Source: Solibacillus isronensis
GTDB taxonomy: Bacteria; Bacillota; Bacilli; Bacillales_A; Planococcaceae
Direction of reading: 5' to 3'
Assembly (NCBI RefSeq): GCF_023715405.1
Contig: NZ_JAMBOC010000001.1
Location: 1,178,001-1,242,000, forward strand
DNA: 64,000 nt
The translations under genes and the position numbers were made by a program. Within the stretch, counting starts at the first letter, position 1; every line of letters starts with the position of its first letter. Shown one piece after another: positions 25,686-34,101 of the stretch. The notes beneath the pieces were generated by a model. That model did not search any database and was not told where the DNA came from. It was given only the letters and a program-made list of their open reading frames with translations.

Positions 25686-26687
25686 CTACAATTCCCCCTT
25701 AAAAAGGTCCGTGCTGTGCGGTACATGCTTCTTGGCTGTTGGGTCAATATACAACCGTGCTGCACTAATGGCGACCGGCGCTTCACCGAATCCCGTTGCA
25801 ATCAATTTCACTTTTCCATCGTATGTTGTGACGTCACCAACCGCATAGATTCCTTCGATGTTGGTTTCCATTTTAGGGTTTACGATAATGGAGTTTCTCT
25901 CAATTTCCAAACCCCATTCTTTAATTGGTCCTAAAGAGGATTTAAATCCATAGTTTACAATGATTTCGTCAACTTCAAGTGTTCCCTTTTCCCCTTCTGC
26001 ATTACGGATGACAATTTGTTTAATGCCACTTTCATCGCCATACAACTCATCAGGCATATAAGGCGTTTTTATTTCAACACTTGAATTAAACAGTTTTTCA
26101 ACACTATGCTCATGCGCCCGGAACTGATCTCGTCTATGCACAAGAGTAACTTTCTTAGCAATCGGTTCAAGCATAAGCGACCAGTCAATAGCTGAATCTC
26201 CGCCACCGAAAATGACAACATTTTTACCTTTGAATTCACTTATATTGTTGATGAAATAATGAAGGTTTTTACCCTCGTAATAATCGGCTCCTTCAACTTC
26301 CAATTGTCTTGGCTGGAATGCACCAAGACCTGCTGTAATGATAATTGTTTTTGAATAATGTATTTCTTTGTTAGTTGTAAGCTTAAATGTTCCGTCTTCC
26401 AACTTATCAATGGCTTCAACGCTTTGACCAGTTACGATTTCCTGCTCAAAGGCTGACATTTGTTCTTTCAGATTATTTACAAGTTCCTGTGCACGGATTT
26501 TTGGGAATCCTGCAATATCATAAATATATTTTTCCGGATAAAGTGCTGCAAGCTGCCCGCCTAATTGTGGCAGACTTTCAATTAACTTAACTTCAAGCTG
26601 GCGCATGCCTCCATAGAATGCCGTAAACATCCCTGCAGGACCTCCACCGATAATCGTGACATCATATACCTTTGAATCTTCATTCAT
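25686..26687 (-). CDS. Ferredoxin-NADP+ reductase, thioredoxin-reductase-like (YumC type)
   Basis: 333 residues from the ATG at 26687; an in-frame ATG at 26705 is possible and neither has a strong ribosome site. FAD motif [21 protein letters not shown] motif [15 protein letters not shown], and the C-terminal FAD segment [23 protein letters not shown] (two overlapping motifs). The CxxC of thioredoxin reductase is absent, as expected for this family. It supplies electrons to ferredoxin or flavodoxin. With an HssRS/HrtBA module next door, a role in iron or haem redox metabolism is possible but only inferred. Confidence 0.9.
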   Translation of the reverse strand: MNEDSKVYDVTIIGGGPAGMFTAFYGGMRQLEVKLIESLPQLGGQLAALYPEKYIYDIAGFPKIRAQELVNNLKEQMSAFEQEIVTGQSVEAIDKLEDGTFKLTTNKEIHYSKTIIITAGLGAFQPRQLEVEGADYYEGKNLHYFINNISEFKGKNVVIFGGGDSAIDWSLMLEPIAKKVTLVHRRDQFRAHEHSVEKLFNSSVEIKTPYMPDELYGDESGIKQIVIRNAEGEKGTLEVDEIIVNYGFKSSLGPIKEWGLEIERNSIIVNPKMETNIEGIYAVGDVTTYDGKVKLIATGFGEAPVAISAARLYIDPTAKKHVPHSTDLFKGEL

Positions 26688-26902
26688 ATTATTGGCCCCA
26701 ATCATTATAAGAAATTAGAGTGCTATTTTTTTTAAACGATTTAACACTTCCATTGTACGTTTCCACAACAATAATTTTTAAAACAAATGCTGTATGACTA
26801 TGTTGGAATATTCTTATAAAATTTAAACTTCAATATTGATTGTCATCCTTGCGCATTTTCCGTCAAACTCATTAGCATTCTTTATCCAGAATACCGGTTG
26901 TT

Positions 26903-29296
26903 TTACAATTTCACACGCTGCAGTCTTAATGCATTTAATACAACCGAAACGGAACTGAAAGCCATTGCTGCGCCTGCTACCCATGGAGCGAGGAAACCGA
27001 GTGCGGCAATCGGAATGCCGATGACATTATAGGCAAATGCCCAAAACAGGTTTTGTTTAATGTTCTTCATCGTTTTACGGCTCATTAAAATCGCATCTGC
27101 AATACTGTTCAGATCCCCGCGAATTAATGTAATGTCCGCCGCTTCCATCGCTACATCTGTACCCGTACCGATTGCCATCCCGATATCAGCTACCGCAAGT
27201 GCCGGTGCATCGTTGATCCCGTCACCAACCATTGCAACATTACGACCTTGTTCTTTTAAGTTTTCGATTTGCTGTGCCTTTTGTTCCGGCAGCACTTCTG
27301 CAATTACTTCGTCAATGCCTACTTCCGCTGCAATCGCTTTTGCCGTTCGTTCATTATCACCTGTAAGCATAATCACTTTCAGACCAAGTGCATGCAGACG
27401 TCTTACCGCTTCAGCAGATGTTTCTTTTACCGTATCCGCAACGGCAATAATTGCAACGAATTGGTTGTTAATTGCTACTAGCATCGCCGTTTTCCCTTGC
27501 TGTTCCAATGAAATCAATTGCTGTTCGATCGATTCTTCAATACTAATTTGTCGATCCCGCATCAGTTTTCTCGTACCTACAGCTACTTCTACATTATCCA
27601 CTTGTGCTTCAATACCAAGCCCTGGTAGTGCCTGGAAGCTTGAAACAGCCGATAGCTTAATCCCGCGCTCTAATACACCTTCAACAATTGCTTCTGCCAA
27701 TGGATGCTCAGACTGTTTTTCTGCAGAAGCAACAATGCGCAGGACATTATTTTCTTCTAAATCACTGAACAATACAACATCTGTCAAAACCGGTTTCCCG
27801 TTTGTAACCGTTCCTGTTTTATCGACAACGACAGTATCGACAAAACCAGTCTGTTCAAGGTGTTCCCCGCCTTTAAATAAAATACCAAACTGTGCCGCAC
27901 GTCCTGAACCCGCCATAATCGACGTTGGTGTCGCCAAGCCGAGCGCACATGGACATGCGATAACAAGAACTGCAATTGTCGCTTCAAATGCCTGGATAAA
28001 TTCTCCGCCTATCAACCACCATAAAAGGAATGTCACAACGGCAATCCCTACAACGATCGGCACAAAAATATTGGAAATTTTATCGGCAAGACGCTGAATC
28101 GGCGCTTTAGAACCTTGAGCCGACTCGACGATTTTAATGATTTGTGACAATGCTGTTTCACTGCCAACCTTTAATGCCTTCATTTCCAGTGCACCATTTT
28201 TATTCAGTGTTGCACCGTAAACGAAATCTCCAATGCTTTTTTCCACCGGCAAACTTTCGCCTGTCAGCATTGATTCATCCACGGCTGAAGTTCCGGAAAC
28301 GACTTCCCCATCGACAGGAATTTTTTCACCTGGCTTCACTCGGACAATATCATTAATGCGTACTTCTTCAAGCGGTACAGACTGCTCGACGCCATCACGG
28401 ATTACTAGTGCTGATTTCGCTTGCATCCCCATCAACTGCTTGATTGCCTGTGACGATTTGCCTTTAGCACGTGCTTCAAAAAGTTTCCCTAATAAAATCA
28501 GTGTAATAAGCACCGCGCTCGTTTCAAAATACAGGTGCGGCATATGACCGCTAGGATGTGCGAGCATTTGATAAATGCTGTAAAAATAGGCCGCGCTCGT
28601 TCCCATTACAACGAGCACATCCATATTTGCAGCACCACTGCGCAATGATTTATATGCTCCCACGTAGAATTGCCAGCCAATAATAAATTGAACAGGTGTT
28701 GCTAATGCTAGCTGTACCCAAGGATTCATAAGAATGTCAGGCACATATAAAAAGCTCGTAAATGAAAAATGGGCAACCATCGTCCATAAAAGCGGCAATG
28801 ATAAAATAGCCGCCGAGATAAATTTAACCGTTTGCCGCTGAATTGCTTTTTCACGATGATCAACCGGATTGCCTTCAACAACGGGCTGTGCGCCATAACC
28901 GATCTTTTCGATACGCGCAATAATATCGGACACCGAAACTTGTGACGGATTAAATTCTATCGTCGCTTTTTCCAACGCCAAGTTCACATTTGCCGAAGCA
29001 ATCCCGTCCATTTTCCCGAGCACCTTTTCGATTCTTGCCGAACACGCCGCGCACGTCATTCCATCGATTGTGAAATCCGCTTTCTCTTTGACGACATCAT
29101 AGCCAAGTGCCTGAATCTTTTGCTCAATATCCTGTGCTTTAACAACGGTTTCATCATATCGAATCGCCGCTTTTTCAACCGCTAGATTGACGTTCGCCGA
29201 TTCGACGCCATCCAGACGATTCAGCCCTTTTTCAATCCTTGCCGAACATGCCGCACACGTCATACCTGTTACTTGCAATGTAAGTTCTTTCGTCAT
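26903..29296 (-). CDS. copA: Copper-translocating P1B-type ATPase
   Basis: 797 residues. Two N-terminal heavy-metal-associated domains, each with MTCAACSAR (residues about 12 and 80). The TM6 metal motif is [10 protein letters not shown], the phosphorylation site DKTGTVTNG, then SEHPLAE and [13 protein letters not shown] with paired GMTCAAC domains is the Cu(I)-exporting class. It sits behind a CsoR-type operator (29311-29327) and after the copZ terminator, so it has its own promoter. It expels cytoplasmic Cu(I). Confidence 0.97.
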   Translation of the reverse strand: MTKELTLQVTGMTCAACSARIEKGLNRLDGVESANVNLAVEKAAIRYDETVVKAQDIEQKIQALGYDVVKEKADFTIDGMTCAACSARIEKVLGKMDGIASANVNLALEKATIEFNPSQVSVSDIIARIEKIGYGAQPVVEGNPVDHREKAIQRQTVKFISAAILSLPLLWTMVAHFSFTSFLYVPDILMNPWVQLALATPVQFIIGWQFYVGAYKSLRSGAANMDVLVVMGTSAAYFYSIYQMLAHPSGHMPHLYFETSAVLITLILLGKLFEARAKGKSSQAIKQLMGMQAKSALVIRDGVEQSVPLEEVRINDIVRVKPGEKIPVDGEVVSGTSAVDESMLTGESLPVEKSIGDFVYGATLNKNGALEMKALKVGSETALSQIIKIVESAQGSKAPIQRLADKISNIFVPIVVGIAVVTFLLWWLIGGEFIQAFEATIAVLVIACPCALGLATPTSIMAGSGRAAQFGILFKGGEHLEQTGFVDTVVVDKTGTVTNGKPVLTDVVLFSDLEENNVLRIVASAEKQSEHPLAEAIVEGVLERGIKLSAVSSFQALPGLGIEAQVDNVEVAVGTRKLMRDRQISIEESIEQQLISLEQQGKTAMLVAINNQFVAIIAVADTVKETSAEAVRRLHALGLKVIMLTGDNERTAKAIAAEVGIDEVIAEVLPEQKAQQIENLKEQGRNVAMVGDGINDAPALAVADIGMAIGTGTDVAMEAADITLIRGDLNSIADAILMSRKTMKNIKQNLFWAFAYNVIGIPIAALGFLAPWVAGAAMAFSSVSVVLNALRLQRVKL

Positions 29297-29310
29297 ATTC
29301 TCACCTCTTT

Positions 29311-29327
29311 ATACCTCAAGGGGGTAT
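29311..29327. promoter_or_regulatory. CsoR operator ahead of copA
   Basis: ATACCTCAAGGGGGTAT is a pseudo-palindrome with the GC-tract core of CsoR boxes. It is nearly identical to the site ahead of csoR (14 of 17 bases shared). It lies 15 bases before the copA start codon on the minus strand, overlapping the likely promoter. Confidence 0.85.
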
Positions 29328-29334
29328 AAAATTT

Positions 29335-29368
29335 TGTAAAAAGAGAGGTTCTCTATAGTAGAGAACCT
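29335..29368 (-). terminator. Terminator between copZ and copA
   Basis: A perfect 10-bp stem, AGGTTCTCTA / TAGAGAACCT, with a 3-base loop; CTCTTTTTAC follows on the minus strand. It separates csoR-copZ from copA transcription. Confidence 0.85.
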
Positions 29369-29386
29369 GAATCAATACCACAATAC

Positions 29387-29593
29387 TTAAACAACGTCAT
29401 AACCTTGTTCATCAATCGTTTCTTTGATCTGCTCAACAGTAACAGCATCTTCGTTATACGCAACCGATACCTTTTTCTCAGCAAGATCCACTTTTACTTC
29501 CTGTACACCAGCTAATGCGCCAACACTAGTTTCTACAGATTTTACACAATGACCGCAAGACATACCATTAACATTTAACGTTACATTTACCAT
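29387..29593 (-). CDS. copZ: Copper chaperone CopZ
   Basis: 68 residues, a single HMA fold with the Cu(I) site GMSCGHCVKS near the N-terminus. It carries Cu(I) to the CopA ATPase. It lies 13 bases after csoR and before a terminator. Confidence 0.96.
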   Translation of the reverse strand: MVNVTLNVNGMSCGHCVKSVETSVGALAGVQEVKVDLAEKKVSVAYNEDAVTVEQIKETIDEQGYDVV

Positions 29594-29606
29594 ACTTGAA
29601 CACTCC

Positions 29607-29933
29607 TTATTTTTTCATCATTTTTTGAATAGTTACGACAAGCTCGTCCAAAACTTCGGTATCGCCTTCATTCAGACGATCCACAACACAGCCTTTTAAA
29701 TGACCTTCAAGCAAAATTTTCGCGACACTGTTTAAAGCCGATTGTGTTGCCGATAATTGTGTAATAATATCATCACAATACACGTCTTTATCAATCATAC
29801 CCTTAATTCCGCGAATTTGCCCTTCGATCCGATTTAATCTCGTCGTTAAATCTTTTTTTATCGGTTCAGGATGATGACTTTTACGACAGCTTTCTTCATG
29901 TGCTTCCAATATACTATCGTTTTCATGTATCAT
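29607..29933 (-). CDS. csoR: Copper-sensing repressor CsoR
   Basis: 108 residues, all-helical DUF156 family. The Cu(I) ligand set is C-H-C: Cys in VYCDDIITQL, His and Cys in EGHLKGCVVD. A His-rich N-terminal extension (EESCRKSHHPEP) is typical of Bacilli. It represses the cop genes and is released by Cu(I). It is the first gene of the csoR-copZ unit and has a CsoR box in its own promoter. Confidence 0.95.
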   Translation of the reverse strand: MIHENDSILEAHEESCRKSHHPEPIKKDLTTRLNRIEGQIRGIKGMIDKDVYCDDIITQLSATQSALNSVAKILLEGHLKGCVVDRLNEGDTEVLDELVVTIQKMMKK

Positions 29934-29967
29934 TCAATCAATCCCCCTTACTTGATTTCAGATTATC

Positions 29968-29984
29968 ATACCTATGAGGGGTAT
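29968..29984. promoter_or_regulatory. CsoR operator ahead of csoR-copZ
   Basis: ATACCTATGAGGGGTAT lies 35 bases before the csoR ATG on the minus strand, with the same ATACCT-N5-GGGTAT frame as the copA box. This supports autoregulation. Confidence 0.85.
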
Positions 29985-30000
29985 GTAAAGCGTTAAGAAA

Positions 30001-30037
30001 AACGCTGAAGCTCTTCTTAAAAAGAACTTCAACGCTT
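30001..30037 (-). terminator. Imperfect terminator after the methyltransferase gene
   Basis: AACGCTGAAG and CTTCAACGCTT pair with one mismatch or bulge. TTTTTCTTAACGC follows on the minus strand, directly after the methyltransferase stop. Confidence 0.65.
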
Positions 30038-30822
30038 TATTTTTCAAAAACACCATAATGAAACTTGGCTGTTAATCGCACATCACGCTGAAACTGGTAC
30101 TTTTCAAACCAGTTCGATTTATAATGGGCCTTTAACACGACACGCTTTTTCGCCACACGTTTTGCTTCAGCCACCCATTCATCCGTTAGTGTCACATGCT
30201 TTCCGGCATAGCGCAGCGCTTCAAAATTCGTTGATTCTTCAATGACTTCCTCGAACATCGGATCCATGTATACGACATCAAAGCTTTCATTTTCTTGCTG
30301 CTTTAAATATTCCAGTGCCGTAGAATGAACCACTTCGATATTTCGCATGGATGCCGTCAATGGAAGTTCAGTCGTATCATAAGCTTGCATCCCTGTTTTT
30401 ACAATAAACGACACATTTTTGTCTGCTTCTACACCAATCACTTTGCCTTTTTCACCTACAACATAAGCAGCCAACAAGCTGTCGGCCCCTAAGCCTAGTG
30501 TGCAATCCAAAAACGTATCCCCTTTTTGCAGTGCACAAGCAGTAAGCAATGGCTCGTCTTCACCGCGAGCGACACGTTTCAAACGAAATGCGGCAGAATT
30601 TGGATGAAAAAAGAAAGGCGCCTCGGCACCTTTCGCATAGTATTCAAATCGATTTTTCCCCGCAACAATGACATTGGCATCGTACACTTCGGAAAGCTTA
30701 CGTACCGAACGTTTTTGGCGCGGAACAATTTTTGCCTGCAGCTCCTTACTAGCAAATTCAGCTAACTGAAGCGATTGCTCGTCCGGTCTGCCTGCAGTTG
30801 TGACAATCGTTACTCGGCACAT
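30037..30822 (-). CDS. Class I SAM-dependent methyltransferase, RsmJ-like
   Basis: 261 residues. The SAM motif I is FLDCTLGLGADSLLAAYVVG (about residue 103), the acidic motif II is VIGVEADKN, and the substrate-side motif is VVYMDPMFEE. This pattern (DPMF) is that of the RsmJ/DUF548 group; RsmJ methylates 16S rRNA G1516 in E. coli. The Gram-positive members are not well characterised, so the RNA target is inferred. It overlaps the end of brxA by 13 bases. Confidence 0.8.
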   Translation of the reverse strand: MCRVTIVTTAGRPDEQSLQLAEFASKELQAKIVPRQKRSVRKLSEVYDANVIVAGKNRFEYYAKGAEAPFFFHPNSAAFRLKRVARGEDEPLLTACALQKGDTFLDCTLGLGADSLLAAYVVGEKGKVIGVEADKNVSFIVKTGMQAYDTTELPLTASMRNIEVVHSTALEYLKQQENESFDVVYMDPMFEEVIEESTNFEALRYAGKHVTLTDEWVAEAKRVAKKRVVLKAHYKSNWFEKYQFQRDVRLTAKFHYGVFEK

Positions 30823-31244
30823 ACTTGTTTTAACACATCTGATAAATGATCACGGATTTGTTCCATTGGATGACCTTCGATTTGATCACGTGGAATGAAG
30901 TAAGCTAATTGACCATCTTTTAAAATCGCCATTGATGGTGAGCTTGGTGGCACTTCATCAAAGTATCCGCGCATTGCTGCAGTCGCTTCCGGGTCTTGAC
31001 CAGCAAATACCGTTACAAGCTGATCCGGTTTTACATCTGCTACTGCTTCACGAGCAGCCGGACGTGCTAGACCTGCAGCACAACCACAAACTGAATTGAT
31101 TACAACTAAAGCCGTCCCTTTTGTTTCAGCCATAAATTCGTGTACACTATCTGCCGTAGTTAATTGTGCAAAGCCTGCACTCTCAAGTTCCGTACGCATT
31201 GGCTGTGTTACTTGACGCATATATTCATCATAAGCATTTGTCAT
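30810..31244 (-). CDS. brxA: Bacilliredoxin BrxA (YphP/YqiW family)
   Basis: 144 residues, thioredoxin-like fold with the distinctive CGC active site in NSVCGCAAGLARPAA. AGQDPEATAAMRGYF and EPSSPSMA-like PPSSPSMAIL follow as in B. subtilis YphP. Bacilliredoxins remove bacillithiol from S-bacillithiolated proteins after oxidative stress. It is the first gene of a two-gene unit with the methyltransferase. Confidence 0.9.
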   Translation of the reverse strand: MTNAYDEYMRQVTQPMRTELESAGFAQLTTADSVHEFMAETKGTALVVINSVCGCAAGLARPAAREAVADVKPDQLVTVFAGQDPEATAAMRGYFDEVPPSSPSMAILKDGQLAYFIPRDQIEGHPMEQIRDHLSDVLKQVCAE

Positions 31245-31560
31245 TTTTCATAACCTCTTTCTGTTTATATGTATTCACATCGCTCATTATATCAATGATA
31301 TTACCAGTTGTACAAAAATTGGATTTCACCGATTTCCGACATTTACAAGAACCCAACAAATATCCATACATTTTAAGTTAAGTCAAATATAAAGCACCCT
31401 ATTTATGTATAAAGTTTATAATTTTTACAAATTATTGAATTATGCTTTTTTAGCATGTTTCGACATATATCTTGTCCGAAATAAGATAGGATGAAACAGT
31501 TGTCATTTTATTTCAACAAAAGTTTAAACCTACCAACTACTACTGAAGGGAAATTTATCG
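31245..31560. other. Divergent intergenic region between brxA and the Spo0E-like gene
   Basis: 316 AT-rich bases. It holds the brxA promoter region on the minus strand and a Spo0A-box-like sequence near the plus-strand gene, which is listed separately. I see no ORF with support here. Confidence 0.55.
31458..31465 (-). promoter_or_regulatory. Spo0A-box-like sequence
   Basis: TTTCGACA reads TGTCGAAA on the minus strand, an exact match to the 0A-box core TGNCGAA. It lies about 95 bases before a Spo0E-like gene, a family often tied to the Spo0A phosphorelay. A single 7-8 base match is weak on its own. Confidence 0.4.
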
Positions 31561-31725
31561 ATGAAATTTTTACTATTAAAAAAGCTACTAAAACTACGAA
31601 TTGAGACAAAAAGAAAACTTATGTACCAAAAAGCAAATGATTTAGGATTCACTCATCCGGAAGTCGTGAATTGCAGTCAGGAACTGGATGAATTACTTAA
31701 TAAGTATTCAGATATTGCCGCTTAA
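31561..31725 (+). CDS. Spo0E-like aspartyl-phosphate phosphatase (small)
   Basis: 54 residues with AAGGGA 9 bases before the ATG. Two helices are predicted. The first contains LRIETKRKLMYQKANDLG; the second ends in the family hallmark SQELDELLNKY. Spo0E-type phosphatases dephosphorylate Spo0A~P through that SQELD motif and delay sporulation. It has its own strong terminator and a possible 0A box upstream. The assignment rests on the motif and length (Spo0E-like proteins are often 50-85 residues). Confidence 0.85.
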   Translation: MKFLLLKKLLKLRIETKRKLMYQKANDLGFTHPEVVNCSQELDELLNKYSDIAA

Positions 31726-31793
31726 TTAAAAAGAAGGCTTACATATTGTTTTGCTTCTAATTGAATTTGAGTAAATATCGATCTATTACTTGT

Positions 31794-31836
31794 ACATAGT
31801 TCATTGAATACCAATGAACTATGTGTTTGTTTTGTA
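31794..31836 (+). terminator. Terminator of the Spo0E-like gene
   Basis: A perfect 13-bp stem, ACATAGTTCATTG / CAATGAACTATGT, with loop AATAC, followed by GTTTGTTTTG. Confidence 0.9.
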
Positions 31837-31883
31837 AAAACCCTTTTTTAACACTACTATCCCACCTTATCTAATTACTATGA

Positions 31884-32341
31884 ATCTCTCACCAAAGTGC
31901 CTTCATTTTCCGTTTTGCTTCTTTATTTATCATAACGTTTCTTGTAGATGTATGGCAGGTTCAGACTATTGGTGTTCTATATCTATTATTTATAACGATC
32001 AATCACATTGTAAGGAAACTATACTTTAAAAATAAAGGATCAAAAAAGGAAAAGGAACAAAAAAATCTGGATTTTGGAGTACGGTTATAAAAGTTGAATT
32101 AGCGGATATAGCGCATGGACGGCGGAAAGTTCCTTGTCATATTTGCAGGGGGATTAATCGGATTAATTATTATGAGGTTTGCTGCAAACTTCTTTGTGAA
32201 ACTTCTTGAATCTAAACCTGGACTAGAAATTGCAGCGAGTTTGCCCACTCCCTTGAGTGGAAACTAATATTTTATAGAGTGTTAATCGCAATCGCTGGTT
32301 GGTTTTTATCCGGTGGCAAAACAAAATCTTCTAAAGAATAA
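31884..32341 (+). pseudogene. Decayed TerC-family membrane protein gene
   Basis: Three frames in order encode pieces of one TerC-type protein. FRFASLFIITFLVDVWQVQT and GVLYLLFITINHIVRK (from about 31900) come first. After a frameshift comes FWSTVIKVELADIA. After an apparent deletion come MDGGKFLVIFAGGLIG and LIIMRFAANFFVKLLESKPG. After another gap comes EWKLIFYRVLIAIAGWFLSG, ending in TAA at 32341. The conserved block between ELADIA and MDGGKF, which in intact TerC proteins carries the acidic membrane residues, is missing. TerC proteins are membrane metal-efflux or metalation factors. No full-length frame exists. Confidence 0.85.
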
Positions 32342-32378
32342 CTTCACAGAAATATACTTAATTCTGTGCTAAAAAAAT

Positions 32379-32406
32379 AACCCTCCACAATTAAAAGTGG
32401 AGGGTT
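32379..32406. terminator. Bidirectional terminator between the terC remnant and a small ORF
   Basis: A perfect 10-bp stem, AACCCTCCAC / GTGGAGGGTT. TTATTTATTTT follows on the plus strand and ATTTTTTTAG on the minus strand. Confidence 0.92.
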
Positions 32407-32410
32407 TTAT

Positions 32411-32542
32411 TTATTTTGTTTTAACATAATCCGAAATTTCCTTTCTTGTTAAATACATACTTTTTAATTTGTTTAATCTTGGTTTACTCTTCACATTATT
32501 CACAAAAAAGTTTGTTGCCCCCATTCTTTTTAAAGCTTGCAT
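32411..32542 (-). CDS. Small basic protein, 43 residues
   Basis: The ATG at 32542 follows GGGAGGTG at 8 bases, and the TAA at 32411 is followed at once by a strong terminator, so this is a complete, well-formed small gene. The product is basic (about 12 Lys/Arg), begins MQALKRMGATNFF and ends EISDYVKTK, with no membrane segment. I do not recognise it; nucleic-acid binding would fit the charge but is only a guess. Confidence 0.7.
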   Translation of the reverse strand: MQALKRMGATNFFVNNVKSKPRLNKLKSMYLTRKEISDYVKTK

Positions 32543-32598
32543 CACTTATTCACCTCCCTAAACTTAATATAACACAAATAGTCAGAAAATTCCACATA

Positions 32599-32618
32599 AT
32601 TATCAAATAAATGATAAT
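32599..32618. repeat. Short inverted repeat
   Basis: ATTATCA-N6-TGATAAT, a 7-base perfect inverted repeat between the WYL-like gene and the small ORF on the minus strand. It is not a Fur box (half-sites are the wrong way round) and has no T-run. It could be an operator or a weak terminator. Confidence 0.35.
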
Positions 32619-32631
32619 ACTTATATATATT

Positions 32632-32856
32632 CTATGCTTGTAACCCTCTCGCTTTTTTATTTACCGGATGTACAGCTAAAATATTATCTACAATAAAATT
32701 TCGTTTTGCATGACGGAAAAAACAATACGCTTGCACATGTTCTCCGGAGATTTTAATTAGCTTTATTCGACGCTTTGTTATTGACTTGTCTTTGGCGAAA
32801 TACACAATATCCAAAATTTGATTGTGTTGCAATGCCTTTTGCAATTGTTCTTTCAT
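32632..32856 (-). CDS. Small WYL-domain-like protein
   Basis: 74 residues from the ATG at 32856, which has AAGGTGG 7 bases upstream. The sequence reads like one half of a WYL-type beta fold: LDIVYFAKDKS, RRIKLIKI, HVQAYCFFRHAKRNFIVDNIL. In full WYL regulators the equivalent stretch ends YCxxRxxxRxFxxDRI, which is nearly reproduced here. No DNA-binding domain is present, so it may bind a ligand or nucleic acid alone. A specific role is not clear. Confidence 0.7.
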   Translation of the reverse strand: MKEQLQKALQHNQILDIVYFAKDKSITKRRIKLIKISGEHVQAYCFFRHAKRNFIVDNILAVHPVNKKARGLQA

Positions 32857-32982
32857 TAACTTTCCACCTTTCTTAACTCCATTATAGAACAAACGTTCCC
32901 TATTTACAATTATCAAAAATATCCTTATTTCCCTTTACTATGTTACAATAATAACCATATACAATATAAGGCAGGTCCACCG

Positions 32983-33516
32983 ATGAATATTTACCCTTAT
33001 GAAAAGAAATATGCAGTGCAAATTGCAGCACTGCTCAATGATTTTTTACCATTTGAACCAGAAACGACCGATACCGTCGATCAGGCTGGAGGCATTCGTT
33101 ATGTAGCCGTTAATGAGCTTAATGAAGTTGTCGGTTATATTGCGGGTTATGAAATAAAAGATTTCAACAAGGAATTCCCCTATTTTCTTGAAGAGCTTCA
33201 GTCGTTAAAGGAACTGGTCACATCAGGGATCAGTTATTATACAAGTCATTTTGTCGTCCATCCAAACGAGCGAAAAAAAGGAATTGGAACAAAACTAGTA
33301 CGTGCTTACCTCGAAGCCGTACAGCCGGTTGCAAAAACGATTGTTACGGTTGGATGGGTTCAATCCGATACAAACCGCTGGGCAGCTGAGCGGCAATTTG
33401 CAGCACAGGGTTTTGAACCATTTATTTATATGCCGCGCTATTTCGAGCCCTATCAAGTTGATTGCCCAAGCTGCAAAGGTCTTTGTTATTGCGATGCACA
33501 TATTTTTGTGAAATAA
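32983..33516 (+). CDS. GNAT acetyltransferase with C-terminal cysteine cluster
   Basis: 177 residues. The acetyl-CoA loop is KKGIGTKLVRAYLEAV after strand 4 (YYTSHFVVHPNER). The fold ends with ERQFAAQGFEPFIYMPRYF. After it comes an unusual tail, VDCPSCKGLCYCDAHIF, with four cysteines and a histidine spaced CxxCxxxCxCxxH. That resembles a small metal-binding knuckle. The target is unknown. It is a single-gene unit. Confidence 0.83.
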   Translation: MNIYPYEKKYAVQIAALLNDFLPFEPETTDTVDQAGGIRYVAVNELNEVVGYIAGYEIKDFNKEFPYFLEELQSLKELVTSGISYYTSHFVVHPNERKKGIGTKLVRAYLEAVQPVAKTIVTVGWVQSDTNRWAAERQFAAQGFEPFIYMPRYFEPYQVDCPSCKGLCYCDAHIFVK

Positions 33517-33642
33517 AAGCTGAATTGATTATGGGATGCAAAAAAACCGATGACATTGCAAACCCCTTGTACGTTCAAACCGTTGTCAATATTGACATTA
33601 AGTAAAAGTGTATAAAACAACTTATAAAGAATAAACCAATAG

Positions 33643-33682
33643 AAAAAGCAGAAACGTTGACTTAACAATGTTTCTGCTTTTT
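33643..33682. terminator. Bidirectional terminator
   Basis: AAAAAGCAGAAAC (33643-33655) and GTTTCTGCTTTTT (33670-33682) form a 13-bp stem with built-in A and T runs, between convergent genes. Confidence 0.88.
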
Positions 33683-33735
33683 TCGTTTATTCCCAACTTT
33701 GATTTGGGAACGTTTTTCAAGTTTATTATGTATGT

Positions 33736-33999
33736 TTAATTCATTTGTTCGGCTAAAAAATTCTCTCCAAAAGGTGTTAGCTTGGCTTTGCATAGGTCAA
33801 CAGAGTGTACTCTTTCGTCATAATATTCATCAGCATCGCCAAACCAGTAGATAGTAACCTCTTTAATGTACTTAACATCATCCAAGTATTCGATAAATTC
33901 TGCCCATATATCTAAATGTAAATTGTAATCTGTATGACTAGGTGTACGTCCATTTTTAAGGTCATTTAAAATGCTAAGTATTATTTCTTTATTTTCCAA
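33736..33999 (-). CDS. Hypothetical protein, possibly YjcQ-like winged helix
   Basis: 87 residues, TTG start at 33999 with AGGTAG 5-6 bases upstream. The layout NKEIILSILNDLKNG, then a helix, then strand pair VTIYWFGDADEYY, then LTPFGENFLAEQ resembles YjcQ-type winged-helix proteins, which end in LTEKGxxYL. Such proteins are often phage- or island-associated. The match is by eye and tentative. Confidence 0.6.
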   Translation of the reverse strand: MENKEIILSILNDLKNGRTPSHTDYNLHLDIWAEFIEYLDDVKYIKEVTIYWFGDADEYYDERVHSVDLCKAKLTPFGENFLAEQMN

Positions 34000-34101
34000 G
34001 CTAACTACCTACCTTTCAAAATGTATGGTTGAAATAATCTAACCCCCCATAAATTTCATTTGGGAACGTTATTTCGGTTGTTTGTGCATGGCTATAAAGG
34101 A

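Noticed and set aside
27060..28097. 345-codon plus-strand ORF opposite copA
   Set aside because: It is a shadow of the copA reading frame: serine/isoleucine/threonine-rich composition with no domain.
32599..32618. Inverted repeat as a Fur box
   Set aside because: The half-sites are in the opposite order to the Fur 7-1-7 motif and no iron-uptake gene is adjacent.
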